Below are positions 1-9,237 of a stretch of DNA of 33,243 nt, one piece after another. The DNA is taken from positions 1 through 33,243 of the forward strand of contig JANXZJ010000093.1 in the NCBI GenBank assembly GCA_025355585.1. Direction: 5' to 3'. Made by a program: the position numbers and the translations under genes. Below the pieces are notes generated by a model. The model made no database searches, was not told the DNA's origin, and was given only the letters and a program-made list of their open reading frames with translations. This DNA comes from Mariniphaga sp. (lineage in GTDB: Bacteria > Bacteroidota > Bacteroidia > Bacteroidales > Prolixibacteraceae). Position 1 is the stretch's first letter, and the number at the start of each line of letters is the position of its first letter.

Positions 1-1
1 T

Positions 2-835
2 CAACAGGCTGAAGCTTCGGTTGGCCTGGTAAACAATTGTTTCGTTGCGGTTTGCTACGATGACATGCAGAAAATAGCCACGGTGCTTGGAAAGACTAAC
101 GATGCCGGATTGTATTCACAGAAAAAGGATCAGCTTCAGAAACAGATCCACAAAAGCTATTTCGATTCATCCAAAAATACTTATGCCACAGCCGCACAGA
201 TCGATCTGGCTTACCCGATGTTGGTGGGAGTTGTTCCTGAAGAACTGACTGCAGCAGTTACGCAAAGCCTGATCAACGAAACTACAACCAATCGAGGAGG
301 CCATTTTGCCTGCGGACTTGTGGGGATTCCCGTCCTGACGGAGTGGTCGGTTAAAACCCAGTCCGCCGACCTGATGTATTCGATGCTGAAGAAGAAAGAT
401 TATCCCGGCTATTTGTACATGATTGAAAATGGAGCCACAACTACATGGGAACATTGGAATGGGGACCGGAGCCGGATTCATAATTGCTACAACGGCATCG
501 GTTCGTGGTTTTACCAGGCAGTGGGGGGAATCCGTTCGGCCGAAAATGTTCCGGCTTACCGTCAGGTGCTCATTCAGCCCCAGGTTCCGAAAGGACTTAC
601 CTGGGCTAAAACGTTTAAAGAAACTCCTTACGGAAAGCTTATCGTCAACTGGGAATTAAAGGGAAAAGGGATGGAGCTGGATGTTGAGATTCCTGTTGGT
701 AGTGAGGCCGGAGTTGTAATTCCTTCTGGTATCAAAAAATACAGTTTGGACGGGAAGAAATACGAGTTGTCGGGGGAAAAGAGTTCTGTCGTTGCCGTAA
801 AAAGTGGGAAATACAAGATCAAGTATACATTTTAA
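2..835 (+). CDS. GH78 alpha-L-rhamnosidase, C-terminal part (5' end outside window)
   Basis: This open frame is already running at base 2 and ends with TAA at 833-835, so only the last 277 residues are present; an internal ATG at 65 is not the true start. The fragment holds the end of the (alpha/alpha)6 barrel and the C-terminal beta-sandwich of GH78 enzymes, which remove terminal alpha-L-rhamnose from glycans. Visible hallmarks are the TTTWEHW segment, whose Glu corresponds to the catalytic base, followed by HNCYNGIGSWFYQAVGGI, and the final strand-rich part (PQVPKGLTWAK to the end). A second, complete GH78 enzyme lies at 18434-21214, so the region has two. Family assignment is confident; the exact substrate cannot be seen. 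Confidence 0.9.
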   Translation, partial: QQAEASVGLVNNCFVAVCYDDMQKIATVLGKTNDAGLYSQKKDQLQKQIHKSYFDSSKNTYATAAQIDLAYPMLVGVVPEELTAAVTQSLINETTTNRGGHFACGLVGIPVLTEWSVKTQSADLMYSMLKKKDYPGYLYMIENGATTTWEHWNGDRSRIHNCYNGIGSWFYQAVGGIRSAENVPAYRQVLIQPQVPKGLTWAKTFKETPYGKLIVNWELKGKGMELDVEIPVGSEAGVVIPSGIKKYSLDGKKYELSGEKSSVVAVKSGKYKIKYTF

Positions 836-859
836 ATCACATCATATAAGAAGGTTATT

Positions 860-904
860 AGCCGCGTGATTGTTTAGCGTTTGGACAGTCACACGGCTAT
901 TTTT
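860..904 (+). terminator. Hairpin terminator after the GH78 gene
   Basis: The arms AGCCGCGTGATTG (860-872) and CAGTCACACGGCT (886-898) pair along 13 positions with G-U wobbles and are followed by ATTTTT. It sits 24 bases after the GH78 stop and touches the stop codon of the convergent exonuclease gene, so it may serve both strands. Confidence 0.75.
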
Positions 905-1473
905 CAAATTTTACCAAGTCTTTTTAATTCCCAAAAACATCTGGCAGTTGCGTTGATATCCACCGATGCATTGTGCGCCTCTTCGAAACCGGTCCTGAAA
1001 AGTTTGTAATGCAACTCTGAGAGTTTTGGCCATTTGTAGCCATAAGGACCGGGTAATGCACAGAAATTTGTCGTGCTTTGCATTGTACAAATCTTTCTTT
1101 TGGATGCGATACTATCTTGCATCCTGTTTCTTAAGAATTCAGCACCGACTATTTTTTCGTCAAAGCTCATGTTGTGCGCAACAAGAAAATCGGACTGATC
1201 GATTAAGGCTTGAAAGGCCTGTAATACAGTCAGAAGAGATATTCCTTCCCGGTTTGCCCTTTCGTTCGATATCCCGTGAATTCGCGATGCTTCAGCAGGA
1301 ATGGTAAATCCCTCCGGCTTAATGATATGGTCGCCTTCCGAAATTTTATTCCCGTCGTTGTCATAAAAATGATAGGCTAACTGAACCAGACGCGGCCAGT
1401 TGTTCAGATCTGATGCAGGTGCTTTATAGTTTTTAGGTAATCCAGTTGTTTCTGTGTCAAAAAATAGGTACAT
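904..1473 (-). CDS. DEDDh 3'-5' exonuclease (DnaQ/PolC epsilon-like), stand-alone
   Basis: A 189-residue protein made of a single DnaQ-type exonuclease fold, which removes nucleotides from 3' ends of DNA or RNA using two metal ions. All three motifs are visible: ExoI FDTETTGL with D6 and E8, ExoII AHNMSFDEK with D105, and ExoIII HNASVDINATA with H167 and D172 (the DEDDh form). No polymerase, UvrC-like or BRCT domain is attached. It lies 109 bases downstream of the DprA-like gene on the same strand, so it could be co-transcribed with the DprA and RecQ genes, but the gap also allows its own promoter. It is not the obvious replicative epsilon subunit; a repair or defence nuclease is equally likely. 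Confidence 0.88.
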   Translation of the reverse strand: MYLFFDTETTGLPKNYKAPASDLNNWPRLVQLAYHFYDNDGNKISEGDHIIKPEGFTIPAEASRIHGISNERANREGISLLTVLQAFQALIDQSDFLVAHNMSFDEKIVGAEFLRNRMQDSIASKRKICTMQSTTNFCALPGPYGYKWPKLSELHYKLFRTGFEEAHNASVDINATARCFWELKRLGKI

Positions 1474-1582
1474 ATCTTATTTGTATTTATTAATTTAATA
1501 TTTTGAAGATCAGCGAATATAAATCGAATATGGTTAACTCATGAAGCTTATAATTAGCTTATTTCCGATGTATAATGATTTA

Positions 1583-2755
1583 TCAGAAGAGTTTGAGATT
1601 AACAATATTATTCAAACCATATTTCGTCTGTTTTCCTGTGATAACCCTGATATTTTGGTTTTTTTTCAGAAAACCGGTTAGTTTACGACTGTCCCAATCC
1701 AGTTTCAATGCCAAAATAATCTCCCTTGTAGTGTAGTTTTCTTTTTTGAGCAGTTCAATAATTTCTTCTTCTACATTTCTTGAAATATCGTTGTATTTTG
1801 TACCCGATTCATTTAATACATTTCTCTCCAATTGTTCTTCAAATAAATTTTTAACAGGAGTCGTCTTCAAACCAATTGGCACACCTTCATTGTTAACCGG
1901 GATTGCTCCAAATTCAATTAATTTAAGGTTTGAATTCTTTTCTTTTGGTTCCGGCTCCCTTACATAGATTTTTCGCTGTTTTTGCAAACCATCCATTGCT
2001 CCTTCCCATGTACCACCTTTGTTATCAGTCTCTGCCACATATATCTCTTTTGCTAATCCATAGATATAGGCATTTCGTGCCATCGCAAATCCGACATCCC
2101 ATCCGGCTTTTGGGAAAAAAGTGCTCAATACAAGAACATTCCCGTTTACAATTGGCTCATAGTATTTTTTAAAACCTGAATTGAAGGTGAGTATTCCCTG
2201 AGGTAAAACGATAATGCTTTTCCCGTGAGCTTCAATTGTACTGTCCAATGCCTGCTTATCAACTCCTTTCGCAAAACCGCTTACGACAACCTTCAATTCC
2301 CTGGCCAATCTCTTGGCAACCTGATCTGTAAAATTAAGGGCGGCATGACCAGCATTTCTGGAACCCACAATTGCCACCGGATCTTCTTGCAGCAACCCTC
2401 TTCGACCTTTAATGTAGAGTATTGGGGGGCTGCTTTTAATCTTTAAATTTTCTTTCAATACTGTCGGATAATCCGGAGAATTGATGGGTATAATCTGAAA
2501 GCCTTCATTTTGTAATTGTTCCGCAATAAATGCAGTGCGGGGCAAATCATTTTTTGCATCTTCCAAATCCGTCAACTCCTTATCTGTAAATGCAAATAGC
2601 TCCCGCCACCCATTTTTCTCAAGTTCAAAGAAATCAGCCCATGACATTTTATTATCATGGAGAATTTGAATTATTAGCCGATTGATTCTTTCGGTATGCC
2701 ATTTTGGTAAATGTGCGATTGAAATCCAGTAAGTATTGTCAATGTAACTGTTCAT
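1583..2755 (-). CDS. DprA/Smf-like DNA-processing protein
   Basis: A 390-residue protein with the DprA Rossmann-like fold: VAIVGSRNAG (about residues 127-136), VVSGFAKGVDKQALDSTIEA (about 157-176) and a TDNKGGTWEGA segment (about 233-243) replacing the usual S-G-S/T loop. Canonical DprA binds single-stranded DNA and loads RecA during transformation. Here about 100 N-terminal residues resemble the helical SAM-like domain and the last 60 look like a winged-helix end (EEEIIELLKKENYTTREIILAL). It starts only 12 bases after the stop of the RecQ-phosphoribosyltransferase gene, so the two are almost certainly one transcript. The long insert, altered nucleotide loop and partner gene suggest a specialised DprA paralog rather than the housekeeping copy. 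Confidence 0.85.
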   Translation of the reverse strand: MNSYIDNTYWISIAHLPKWHTERINRLIIQILHDNKMSWADFFELEKNGWRELFAFTDKELTDLEDAKNDLPRTAFIAEQLQNEGFQIIPINSPDYPTVLKENLKIKSSPPILYIKGRRGLLQEDPVAIVGSRNAGHAALNFTDQVAKRLARELKVVVSGFAKGVDKQALDSTIEAHGKSIIVLPQGILTFNSGFKKYYEPIVNGNVLVLSTFFPKAGWDVGFAMARNAYIYGLAKEIYVAETDNKGGTWEGAMDGLQKQRKIYVREPEPKEKNSNLKLIEFGAIPVNNEGVPIGLKTTPVKNLFEEQLERNVLNESGTKYNDISRNVEEEIIELLKKENYTTREIILALKLDWDSRKLTGFLKKNQNIRVITGKQTKYGLNNIVNLKLF

Positions 2756-2767
2756 TCTGATTGATTT

Positions 2768-4780
2768 TTAAATATCGCCTCCCAAAGTCCTGGCAATCGT
2801 GAGAGGAGCTATCACTTTTGCTCCGATATTGGTTAAATACTGACCGATCTCCTTGATTGTATTGCCGCTATCAAAAATATCATCTATTAACAGAATTTTT
2901 TTACCGGCTATGTCATCAGGTGATTCGTAAACAAATTTGTTTTTAACGTTGTCTTTCTTTAAGATACCACTATGAAACATCTTTTGCGGCAAAGTTGGCA
3001 AATTTTTCACCAGTTTATGCGATATCGGAATTCTAAGAGCCGTCGAAATCTTCTCTGCGAAATTTCTTACAAGAACCCCTGATTCTGTTGGTGGTACATA
3101 AAGTATCAAATCAAAATCGCATCCGTCATAGTGTTTGCGATAGGCTCTAAGTGTCAAACCAAGCAGCCAATCGGGGAACCCTCCGCCCCTTTCGTATTTT
3201 GAATGATGCAGCGCTGCTCCAACATTTGAGATACCATAATAAGAAGCTGCAACTACATTTACTATTCTGCTCCTCAGTGTTTCAACCTCTAACAAGGGAA
3301 AGTAGGTCTCCCTGAATTCCAGTAATTTACCTGTTAAGACATCAGTTGATGTAACGTTTACCTGACGTTTTCTGTCATTATCACAAATTCCACATGTATT
3401 TTGTTGAATATCGCCAAGATAACTACACAGGTACTGCATCCGACAGGATTGGATGTCAGTATATTCGAGCATTTTCGCTAACTCTTCATATTGAGTCTGG
3501 CGCAATAGATCAAAGGCCCAAAGGTCTAATTGAGGAGCATCAGGATTGTAAAAATACTTTTTGCATTTGTCCTGAAGTTCATGTATTATCCCCTGTTCTA
3601 TCAAATCTGCTAAAATAACATTCACCTGTGTTTGCTTGAGGTTAGTCGCTTTAATAATTTCATTTCTACCCAATAAGGCCTTTTTTGTTGCTGCAATTAC
3701 CTGTCCGTATTTATCTAAAGATGGTTTACTCCCCTCAATGAAACTACGGGGTAATTCCTGATCTTTATTTGGGTTATACAAAAGTATGGCAAAAGCTTTC
3801 TGGTTGTCTCTGCCTGCACGGCCAATTTCCTGATAATAATGAATCGGTGACTGGGTAATTTGAGTGTGAATAATAAAACGAATATCTGGCTTGTCAATTC
3901 CCATACCCAACGCATTTGTAGCAACTACGCAATCGTATTGATTGGCCATAAAACCCTGTTCAATGCGGATACGCAAGTCTGCATCTAACCTTCTACTGTA
4001 AGCTGCTGAATTGAAGCCCAGAAAATGCAGCCAATTTGAAAAAATATCGGTATTGGCCTGGGTTCCGGTATATATAATGCCAGGTTTGGCGAGCTTGGGT
4101 AAATATTCGGCCAGCCAAAAAAACTTTTCATCTTCGGTTTGAACATGCACTACAAATAACCCAAGATTGAATCGTAATAGCTGTCCTCTAACGGGGATTA
4201 AATCGGAACCGACTTGTTCAATTATATCGGCCTGTACCCTCGGGGTAGCTGTTGCGGTGGTAGCCAGAACAGGGAAATTCTTGGGCAACAGTTTCACCAG
4301 GTTCACAATTCTTCGGTAGTTGGGTCTGAAACTTTGCCCCCATATCGAAATACAGTGCGCTTCATCGATCACCACCATTGCAATTTTCATGCTGTGGGAA
4401 GCTGTAATCCATGCTGCATTTTCCATGCGTTCGGGAGCAATATAGAGAATATCGAGTTGATTATTCTGCGCTTGTTCAATAATTGCTGCGTTCTCTTCAT
4501 CTTCCTGATTGGAATTGATCGCTGCCACCCGGATTCCTTTCTCCAACATGCTGCGTACCTGATCACGCATCAAGGCGATAAGGGGAGAGAACACAATTGT
4601 AATTCCGTTTAGCTGGGTGGCCGGAAATTGAAAGCACAAAGATTTCCCATATCCTGTTTTTTCGATGAACAAGATCCTTTTCCCGGCAAATAATTGTTCA
4701 ATTACCTGCCATTGTAAATCATGAAAATGCTGAAAACCAAATAAAAGGTGCAGTTTAACCTCTGCTTCGGTGCGCGTCAT
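2768..4780 (-). CDS. RecQ-type DNA helicase fused to a ComF-like phosphoribosyltransferase domain
   Basis: A 670-residue two-part protein. Residues 1-340 are a superfamily 2 RecQ helicase: Walker A GYGKS (43-47), DEAH (139-142), TATAT (175-179), motif V around ATNALGMGIDKPDI (287-300) and motif VI QEIGRAGRD (317-325). Cysteines 446, 452, 463 and 466 form the RecQ zinc site, preceded by a winged-helix-like stretch. The C-terminal 160 residues are a type I phosphoribosyltransferase with the PRPP loop ILLIDDIFDSGNT (629-641), as in competence protein ComF. An HRDC domain is absent. The gene leads the operon with the DprA-like gene. Helicase and PRTase assignments are clear; the biological role (transformation, repair or anti-phage defence) is inferred only from the pairing. 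Confidence 0.9.
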   Translation of the reverse strand: MTRTEAEVKLHLLFGFQHFHDLQWQVIEQLFAGKRILFIEKTGYGKSLCFQFPATQLNGITIVFSPLIALMRDQVRSMLEKGIRVAAINSNQEDEENAAIIEQAQNNQLDILYIAPERMENAAWITASHSMKIAMVVIDEAHCISIWGQSFRPNYRRIVNLVKLLPKNFPVLATTATATPRVQADIIEQVGSDLIPVRGQLLRFNLGLFVVHVQTEDEKFFWLAEYLPKLAKPGIIYTGTQANTDIFSNWLHFLGFNSAAYSRRLDADLRIRIEQGFMANQYDCVVATNALGMGIDKPDIRFIIHTQITQSPIHYYQEIGRAGRDNQKAFAILLYNPNKDQELPRSFIEGSKPSLDKYGQVIAATKKALLGRNEIIKATNLKQTQVNVILADLIEQGIIHELQDKCKKYFYNPDAPQLDLWAFDLLRQTQYEELAKMLEYTDIQSCRMQYLCSYLGDIQQNTCGICDNDRKRQVNVTSTDVLTGKLLEFRETYFPLLEVETLRSRIVNVVAASYYGISNVGAALHHSKYERGGGFPDWLLGLTLRAYRKHYDGCDFDLILYVPPTESGVLVRNFAEKISTALRIPISHKLVKNLPTLPQKMFHSGILKKDNVKNKFVYESPDDIAGKKILLIDDIFDSGNTIKEIGQYLTNIGAKVIAPLTIARTLGGDI

Positions 4781-4825
4781 TTACAGGTCGGTTTTTATAA
4801 AATTACCTCCAATAATTTTAAATAT

Positions 4826-4833
4826 CAAATTTA
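4826..4833 (-). promoter_or_regulatory. Putative -7 box of the RecQ-PRTase/DprA operon
   Basis: On the minus strand the bases read TAAATTTG, a full match to the Bacteroidota -7 consensus TAnnTTTG, about 45 bases before the helicase ATG. I see no clear TTG -33 element at the usual spacing. Confidence 0.4.
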
Positions 4834-4899
4834 AGAATCAGGCGCGAGAGTTGGGGGAATATGCCACATAAAAAATTGACTTTTTAGACTCTAATATTC

Positions 4900-5637
4900 T
4901 CAAATCTTATCCCGGACCAGCGATGCAGCCGCAAGATCTAAAAGCAAAACCGTATTGGCGTGATTTCGCAAAATGGTAGCCGGACATGCCGGAGAAATTT
5001 CATTCAATATAGTATCGCGAACTGCTATTGCCTTTCGTTCATCTGGAACGGTGCAGATAATGGCTTTTGATTTCATGATCTGCCTGATGGACATACTGAT
5101 TGCTTTTTCAGGAACATCGTTAAACGTTGGAAACCAACCTTCGCCCAGTTGCTGACGGCGGCAAGCGTCGTTCAGTTTTACAACAAGATAAGGTTCCTCT
5201 GTTTCGAAATCTGCCGGTGGATCGTTAAACGCAAGGTGGCCATTCTCGCCAATTCCAATAAAAGCAACATCAATCGGATGTTCACTGATCAATTTTCCCA
5301 GTCGGACGCATTCGCCATAAGGATCCGTTTCACCATTTACATAGTTAAACTCCTTTAGCGAAATGAGATCCACAAATCTCTCCTTGAGATATTTGCGGAA
5401 TGATGCCGGGTGATTCTCCGAAATTCCGATGTATTCATCCAGGTGAAAAGCGGTTACTACCGACCAGTCGATATCCTCTTTGACGAGTTCGTTCAGCATT
5501 TCAAACTGGGATGCTCCCGTTGCAACGATGATATTTGCTTTGCCGTTGTGGCGAATTGCCATGCGAATGAGTTCAGCACCTCTGTTGGCGGCCTTTAACC
5601 CAAGCAATTGTTTGTTTTCTGATAGTACGATCTCCAT
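4900..5637 (-). CDS. nagB: Glucosamine-6-phosphate deaminase
   Basis: A 245-residue cytoplasmic enzyme that turns glucosamine 6-phosphate into fructose 6-phosphate and ammonia, the last step before glycolysis in amino-sugar use. Family motifs are [11 protein letters not shown] (phosphate loop), FHLDEYIG with D67 and E68, and [13 protein letters not shown] with H134. The residue before the GH pair is Asn where E. coli NagB has Asp141; I believe Asn also occurs in other NagB proteins, so this does not by itself mean loss of activity. The ATG lies 12 bases after the MFS stop, and the gene closes the long minus-strand catabolic operon. Length is slightly short compared with E. coli NagB (266), which lacks its C-terminal allosteric tail here. 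Confidence 0.92.
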   Translation of the reverse strand: MEIVLSENKQLLGLKAANRGAELIRMAIRHNGKANIIVATGASQFEMLNELVKEDIDWSVVTAFHLDEYIGISENHPASFRKYLKERFVDLISLKEFNYVNGETDPYGECVRLGKLISEHPIDVAFIGIGENGHLAFNDPPADFETEEPYLVVKLNDACRRQQLGEGWFPTFNDVPEKAISMSIRQIMKSKAIICTVPDERKAIAVRDTILNEISPACPATILRNHANTVLLLDLAAASLVRDKI

Positions 5638-5649
5638 TTTTTATTGTTG

Positions 5650-6963
5650 TTAAAGAGTTGGTTTTATGTGCATATAATTCAGCTTGTCATCCAGAGGAGT
5701 CATCTTTGGCATCAGCAAATGGACAAAAACGAGGATAACCAGGTAGGACGAACCTGCAATTACAAATGCCCAGAAATAGCCTGAGTTATTAGCGGTATCC
5801 AAAACAGCTCCCAAAGCAATATCGGCGATTATTGCGACGGCCACGCCAATCATTTTCCCGATTCCAATCACAGAGGCGATTGCCTTTTTAGGGAAAACAT
5901 CGGGAACCAGTGTATAACTGTTTATCGACCATGACTGATGTCCCGCAGCGCCAAGTCCGATTAAAAAGACGGCAAGCCATTTGCAGGCAATAACCGGAAC
6001 AAACGAAACCGGAAGAATAATAACAGCACAGACCAACATCGTTATTTTTCTGGCTTTATTAATTGACCATCCTTTTTTTATGAGTGCGCCGGAAGTATAT
6101 CCGCCGATGAGACTTCCTGCATCTGCCATCACAAAAATGATCAGGAATGGAAGTCCGATGTTCTTAATGTCTACACCAAATTGTTCGGCAAGGAATTTTG
6201 CGCCCCAGAAAAGGTAAAACCACCAGACTCCATCTGTTATTGTTGTTAATGAGAATGCCCAGGTCTCCCGCTTTGGCAGCAATTTGATCCAGGGGATTTT
6301 TTCTGATGTTTCTTCTTCTGAATCGCTGTTTATATATGCCAATTCTGCTTTTGATAGTTTTGGATGCACCTCAGGTTTCTGATAAGTTTTCAGCCAAAGG
6401 AATACCCATAGTGCACTGAGTACTCCGGTGAATAGAAAGGGTATTTGCCAGTTATCGCCTTGCACAGAAACGATTGCACCAACAACAAACGGTGCTAAAA
6501 TTGCCCCGACACTGGTCGAAGCATCAAAGATGCCTGTGGCAAATGCCCGGTCCTTTTTTGGGAACCATTCGGCGACTGTTTTTATTGCTGCCGGAAAATT
6601 ACCCGATTCTCCAATACCGAGCCCAAAGCGCGCCACCATAAATCCGACTAAGCTAAATGCCAACCTGATCGCAGCATGCAACATTCCGAAAATGCTCCAT
6701 ATTACGATCGAAATAGTATAACCTATTTTGGTACCGAGTTTGTCAATGATACTGCCCATGAACAGTAATCCTATTCCATAGGCAATTTTAAAGGAAACCA
6801 TGATGGCGGCATAGTCCTTATTCGTCCAGTCGAATAGTTTTTGCAACGTTGGAGCCATTACACCAACAATACTCCGGTCGAAGTAGTTAATCGTAGTGGC
6901 CATAAACACCAATGCCAGAATCCGGTAGCGATAATTGCCGATGGCTTCTTTTACTTCATTCAT
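5650..6963 (-). CDS. MFS sugar-acid transporter (ACS/ExuT-like)
   Basis: A 437-residue inner-membrane carrier with about twelve hydrophobic segments. The N-terminal pattern NYFDRSIVGVMAP, the loop GSIIDKLGTKIGY between helices 2 and 3 and ARFGLGIGESGNFPAAIKTVAEWFPKKDRA match the anion:cation symporter group of the major facilitator superfamily, which imports hexuronates, glucarate and sialic acid by proton symport. It lies between nagA and nagB with gaps of 11 and 12 bases, so it is the natural importer for the sugar this operon degrades. An acidic sugar (sialic or uronic acid) fits both the family and the lyase genes; N-acetylglucosamine is a possible alternative. Confidence 0.88.
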   Translation of the reverse strand: MNEVKEAIGNYRYRILALVFMATTINYFDRSIVGVMAPTLQKLFDWTNKDYAAIMVSFKIAYGIGLLFMGSIIDKLGTKIGYTISIVIWSIFGMLHAAIRLAFSLVGFMVARFGLGIGESGNFPAAIKTVAEWFPKKDRAFATGIFDASTSVGAILAPFVVGAIVSVQGDNWQIPFLFTGVLSALWVFLWLKTYQKPEVHPKLSKAELAYINSDSEEETSEKIPWIKLLPKRETWAFSLTTITDGVWWFYLFWGAKFLAEQFGVDIKNIGLPFLIIFVMADAGSLIGGYTSGALIKKGWSINKARKITMLVCAVIILPVSFVPVIACKWLAVFLIGLGAAGHQSWSINSYTLVPDVFPKKAIASVIGIGKMIGVAVAIIADIALGAVLDTANNSGYFWAFVIAGSSYLVILVFVHLLMPKMTPLDDKLNYMHIKPTL

Positions 6964-6974
6964 TTTGGTAATTC

Positions 6975-8216
6975 TTATTTTGAATTGTCATAAACCAAAT
7001 TTCCGGCAACCCAGGTCTTCCTGATTGTTAATTCTGAATCTCCTAATTCAAACAGAATCAGGTCTGCGCGCTTTCCCGGTTCAATGCTGCCACGATCGGT
7101 TAATCCGTAAAGTTTGGCCGGGTTTGTACTGGCCATTTGAATGGCTTCACCTAAAGAACAACCTGTAACCTTCATGATATGCGTGACGCCTCTTGAGATG
7201 GGTGATGCTGAACCGTACAGCACATTTTGTGCCGGGTAGCGGAGCATCCCTTCTTTTGTCAATTCGATTGTTTCACCCTCTTCGTTTTTATAATTGCCCG
7301 GAGGTAATCCTGCAAAACCTGTAACGTCAGAGGTGATGATCGTTTTTTCGGGGCCTTTTACTTTATAAAATACGGCGATCTCTTCATCGCGCAGGTGGAA
7401 ACCGTCGCAGATGATGCTGGCTATCAATTGATCATTGGCTAATTGGGGCCACAGTGGATTGTTGTGACGGTTGATCATATTGGCACAACCATTCCCCAGG
7501 TGCGTGGAAATTTTGGCGCCATTTGCAACTGCTTCATCAACTGTGGCTTTGGTTGCATTGTGGTGGCCAATTGCTACAGTAATACCCAGAGCAGTGCATT
7601 TACGAATGAATTCCATTGCCCCTTCAAGTTCGGGTGCAACTGTGATTGTCAGAATGTTCCGGCCCGAAGCTTCGTAGAGCTCCATGAATTCCTGCCAGTC
7701 AGGTTTATGAACATATTTAAGTGGATGGGCTCCGCGGTATCCGTCTTCGGGTGAAACGTAAGGACCTTCAAGGTGAAATCCGGGAATGGAACCACGTAAT
7801 GCTTCATCATTTTTTGTATTGGCAAGAAGTGTAAAATTCCGGAGCAATACTTTCTTCGAGTTCGTAGTAAGTGTTGGCAAGTAAGTGGTTACCCCTTTCC
7901 CCCATAATTCACGGGTTGCCTTCAGGATACCTTCCTTGTTTAATTCGCCTCCGCCAAAGCAAAAGGAAACACCTGCAAAGCCGTTCACCTGGTTGTCAAT
8001 CAGGCCTGGCGCAATGAAAAGGGGATGGCTTTCATCGGATAATTTGTCAATCGGCTGAACACTAACAATCTTCCCGTCCTTTATCTCAATGGAAACAGGT
8101 TTATTATCAAGGTATAGCAACCCTTCAATTCTGGTTTGGGCAACTGAAATGTTCATGGTGAGCGCCAAAATAAAAACTATTAATTTTTGAAACAGAAGTT
8201 CTAAAGAGCACTTCAT
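6975..8216 (-). CDS. nagA: N-acetylglucosamine-6-phosphate deacetylase-like amidohydrolase with signal peptide
   Basis: A 413-residue amidohydrolase of the NagA family, which removes the acetyl group from N-acetylglucosamine 6-phosphate. Metal and catalytic residues are visible: HLEGP with E150, GHHNA with H218, STHLGN with H239 and TSDVTG with D297; PGLIDNQVNGF at about 70-80 matches the E. coli-type QxN version of the first motif. The odd feature is the N-terminus: KLIVFILALTMNISVAQ looks like a Sec signal peptide cleaved before TRIEG, whereas NagA is normally cytoplasmic. The first ATG sits 16 bases after the preceding stop, which favours it; starting at Met21 would drop most of the signal. 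The neighbouring MFS and nagB genes support an amino-sugar role. Confidence 0.88.
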   Translation of the reverse strand: MKCSLELLFQKLIVFILALTMNISVAQTRIEGLLYLDNKPVSIEIKDGKIVSVQPIDKLSDESHPLFIAPGLIDNQVNGFAGVSFCFGGGELNKEGILKATRELWGKGVTTYLPTLTTNSKKVLLRNFTLLANTKNDEALRGSIPGFHLEGPYVSPEDGYRGAHPLKYVHKPDWQEFMELYEASGRNILTITVAPELEGAMEFIRKCTALGITVAIGHHNATKATVDEAVANGAKISTHLGNGCANMINRHNNPLWPQLANDQLIASIICDGFHLRDEEIAVFYKVKGPEKTIITSDVTGFAGLPPGNYKNEEGETIELTKEGMLRYPAQNVLYGSASPISRGVTHIMKVTGCSLGEAIQMASTNPAKLYGLTDRGSIEPGKRADLILFELGDSELTIRKTWVAGNLVYDNSK

Positions 8217-8232
8217 ACTGATGTTTTAAGGT

Positions 8233-9228
8233 TTACATTTTTACCTCTTCCCAATTCTCATTGGTCCCGGACCTTTCAAGCGCCTCAAGAACGGCAATGC
8301 ATTTCAGGATGCTTTCATGTGCAAGTGGCTCTTTACCCGTCCGGAACATTTCAACCATGTCGGTATAGTTTTTCCCGTGGACACTATCTTCGACACGCGA
8401 TTTCAGTTCAACAGTCCCTTCTTTGGTTTCAGCAAAAGTTCTCCATCCGTACGAAAGCGTTTTAAAGATAAGTGTTGCCAGCATTTCGTTTCCGAAAACG
8501 AGGGTAGCAGTGGTGTTTTTTCCGCTTCGGGTAACCCGAACTCTTCGGATGTAGTCACCGAAAATGTACATAAGTGGTTGAACCATATGAATGCCATAAA
8601 AGAAAACCCCGCCATATGGGGATTCAAGATCTGCTGGTCCGCTGATAGTCACATGGCTGATGGCGCCCATCGTTTCAACCTGTTTTTTGACGTCAAATGT
8701 CCCGTCTTTGTGCGCCTCGGAACTGTAGGATGAGACGGGCGTTCCCACACGGCGGGCCATTTCGAGAAATTCCTTTCCTTCTGAAACCCTGTAGCAAAAA
8801 GGTTTATCGATGAAAGTTGGGATACCTGCTTTTACGAAAGGTTCCGCTGCCTTCAGGTGATATTTGGCATGACGGTGATCAACAATTAAGGCGTCGATCT
8901 TGCCCAGCATTTCGAGCGGGTCTTTCACCATATTGGGGATCTGACCTTTTTCCATCGCCGCCCTGGCAAATTCTTCTTTTTCACCCCAAACATACTTCAC
9001 TTCTACTCCGGGAAACTTTTTATCGATATTGAAAAGTTTTCCATAACCGATGGTATGCGAATTTTCCGCTCCGATAATCCCTATACGAATCGGCTTATCC
9101 GATGTGGAATTATGCGTAAATAGTTGGGCAGCAGAAATTGCCTCTGCAGACGATAAAGCTAAAACTGACAGAGCCGTTCCTGTCCCAATATTTTTAATAA
9201 ATGATCTTCTCGCTTTCATAGGTATCAA
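8233..9228 (-). CDS. Gfo/Idh/MocA-family oxidoreductase with Tat signal
   Basis: A 331-residue NAD(P)-dependent oxidoreductase-like protein. It opens with a twin-arginine signal (RRSFIKNIGTGTALSVLAL), so it is probably folded with its cofactor and then exported to the periplasm. The Rossmann part follows with RIGIIGAENSH, and the family lysine motif appears as IDKPFCYRVSEG; GIHMVQPLMYIFG lies in the substrate domain. It is 9 bases downstream of the aldolase gene and 16 bases upstream of nagA. Exported family members are common in Bacteroidota and some act as glycosidases (GH109-like) through a tightly bound NAD. The substrate cannot be told from sequence. ATG at Met4 is an alternative start. 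Confidence 0.82.
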   Translation of the reverse strand: MIPMKARRSFIKNIGTGTALSVLALSSAEAISAAQLFTHNSTSDKPIRIGIIGAENSHTIGYGKLFNIDKKFPGVEVKYVWGEKEEFARAAMEKGQIPNMVKDPLEMLGKIDALIVDHRHAKYHLKAAEPFVKAGIPTFIDKPFCYRVSEGKEFLEMARRVGTPVSSYSSEAHKDGTFDVKKQVETMGAISHVTISGPADLESPYGGVFFYGIHMVQPLMYIFGDYIRRVRVTRSGKNTTATLVFGNEMLATLIFKTLSYGWRTFAETKEGTVELKSRVEDSVHGKNYTDMVEMFRTGKEPLAHESILKCIAVLEALERSGTNENWEEVKM

Positions 9229-9237
9229 TTATTAGTA

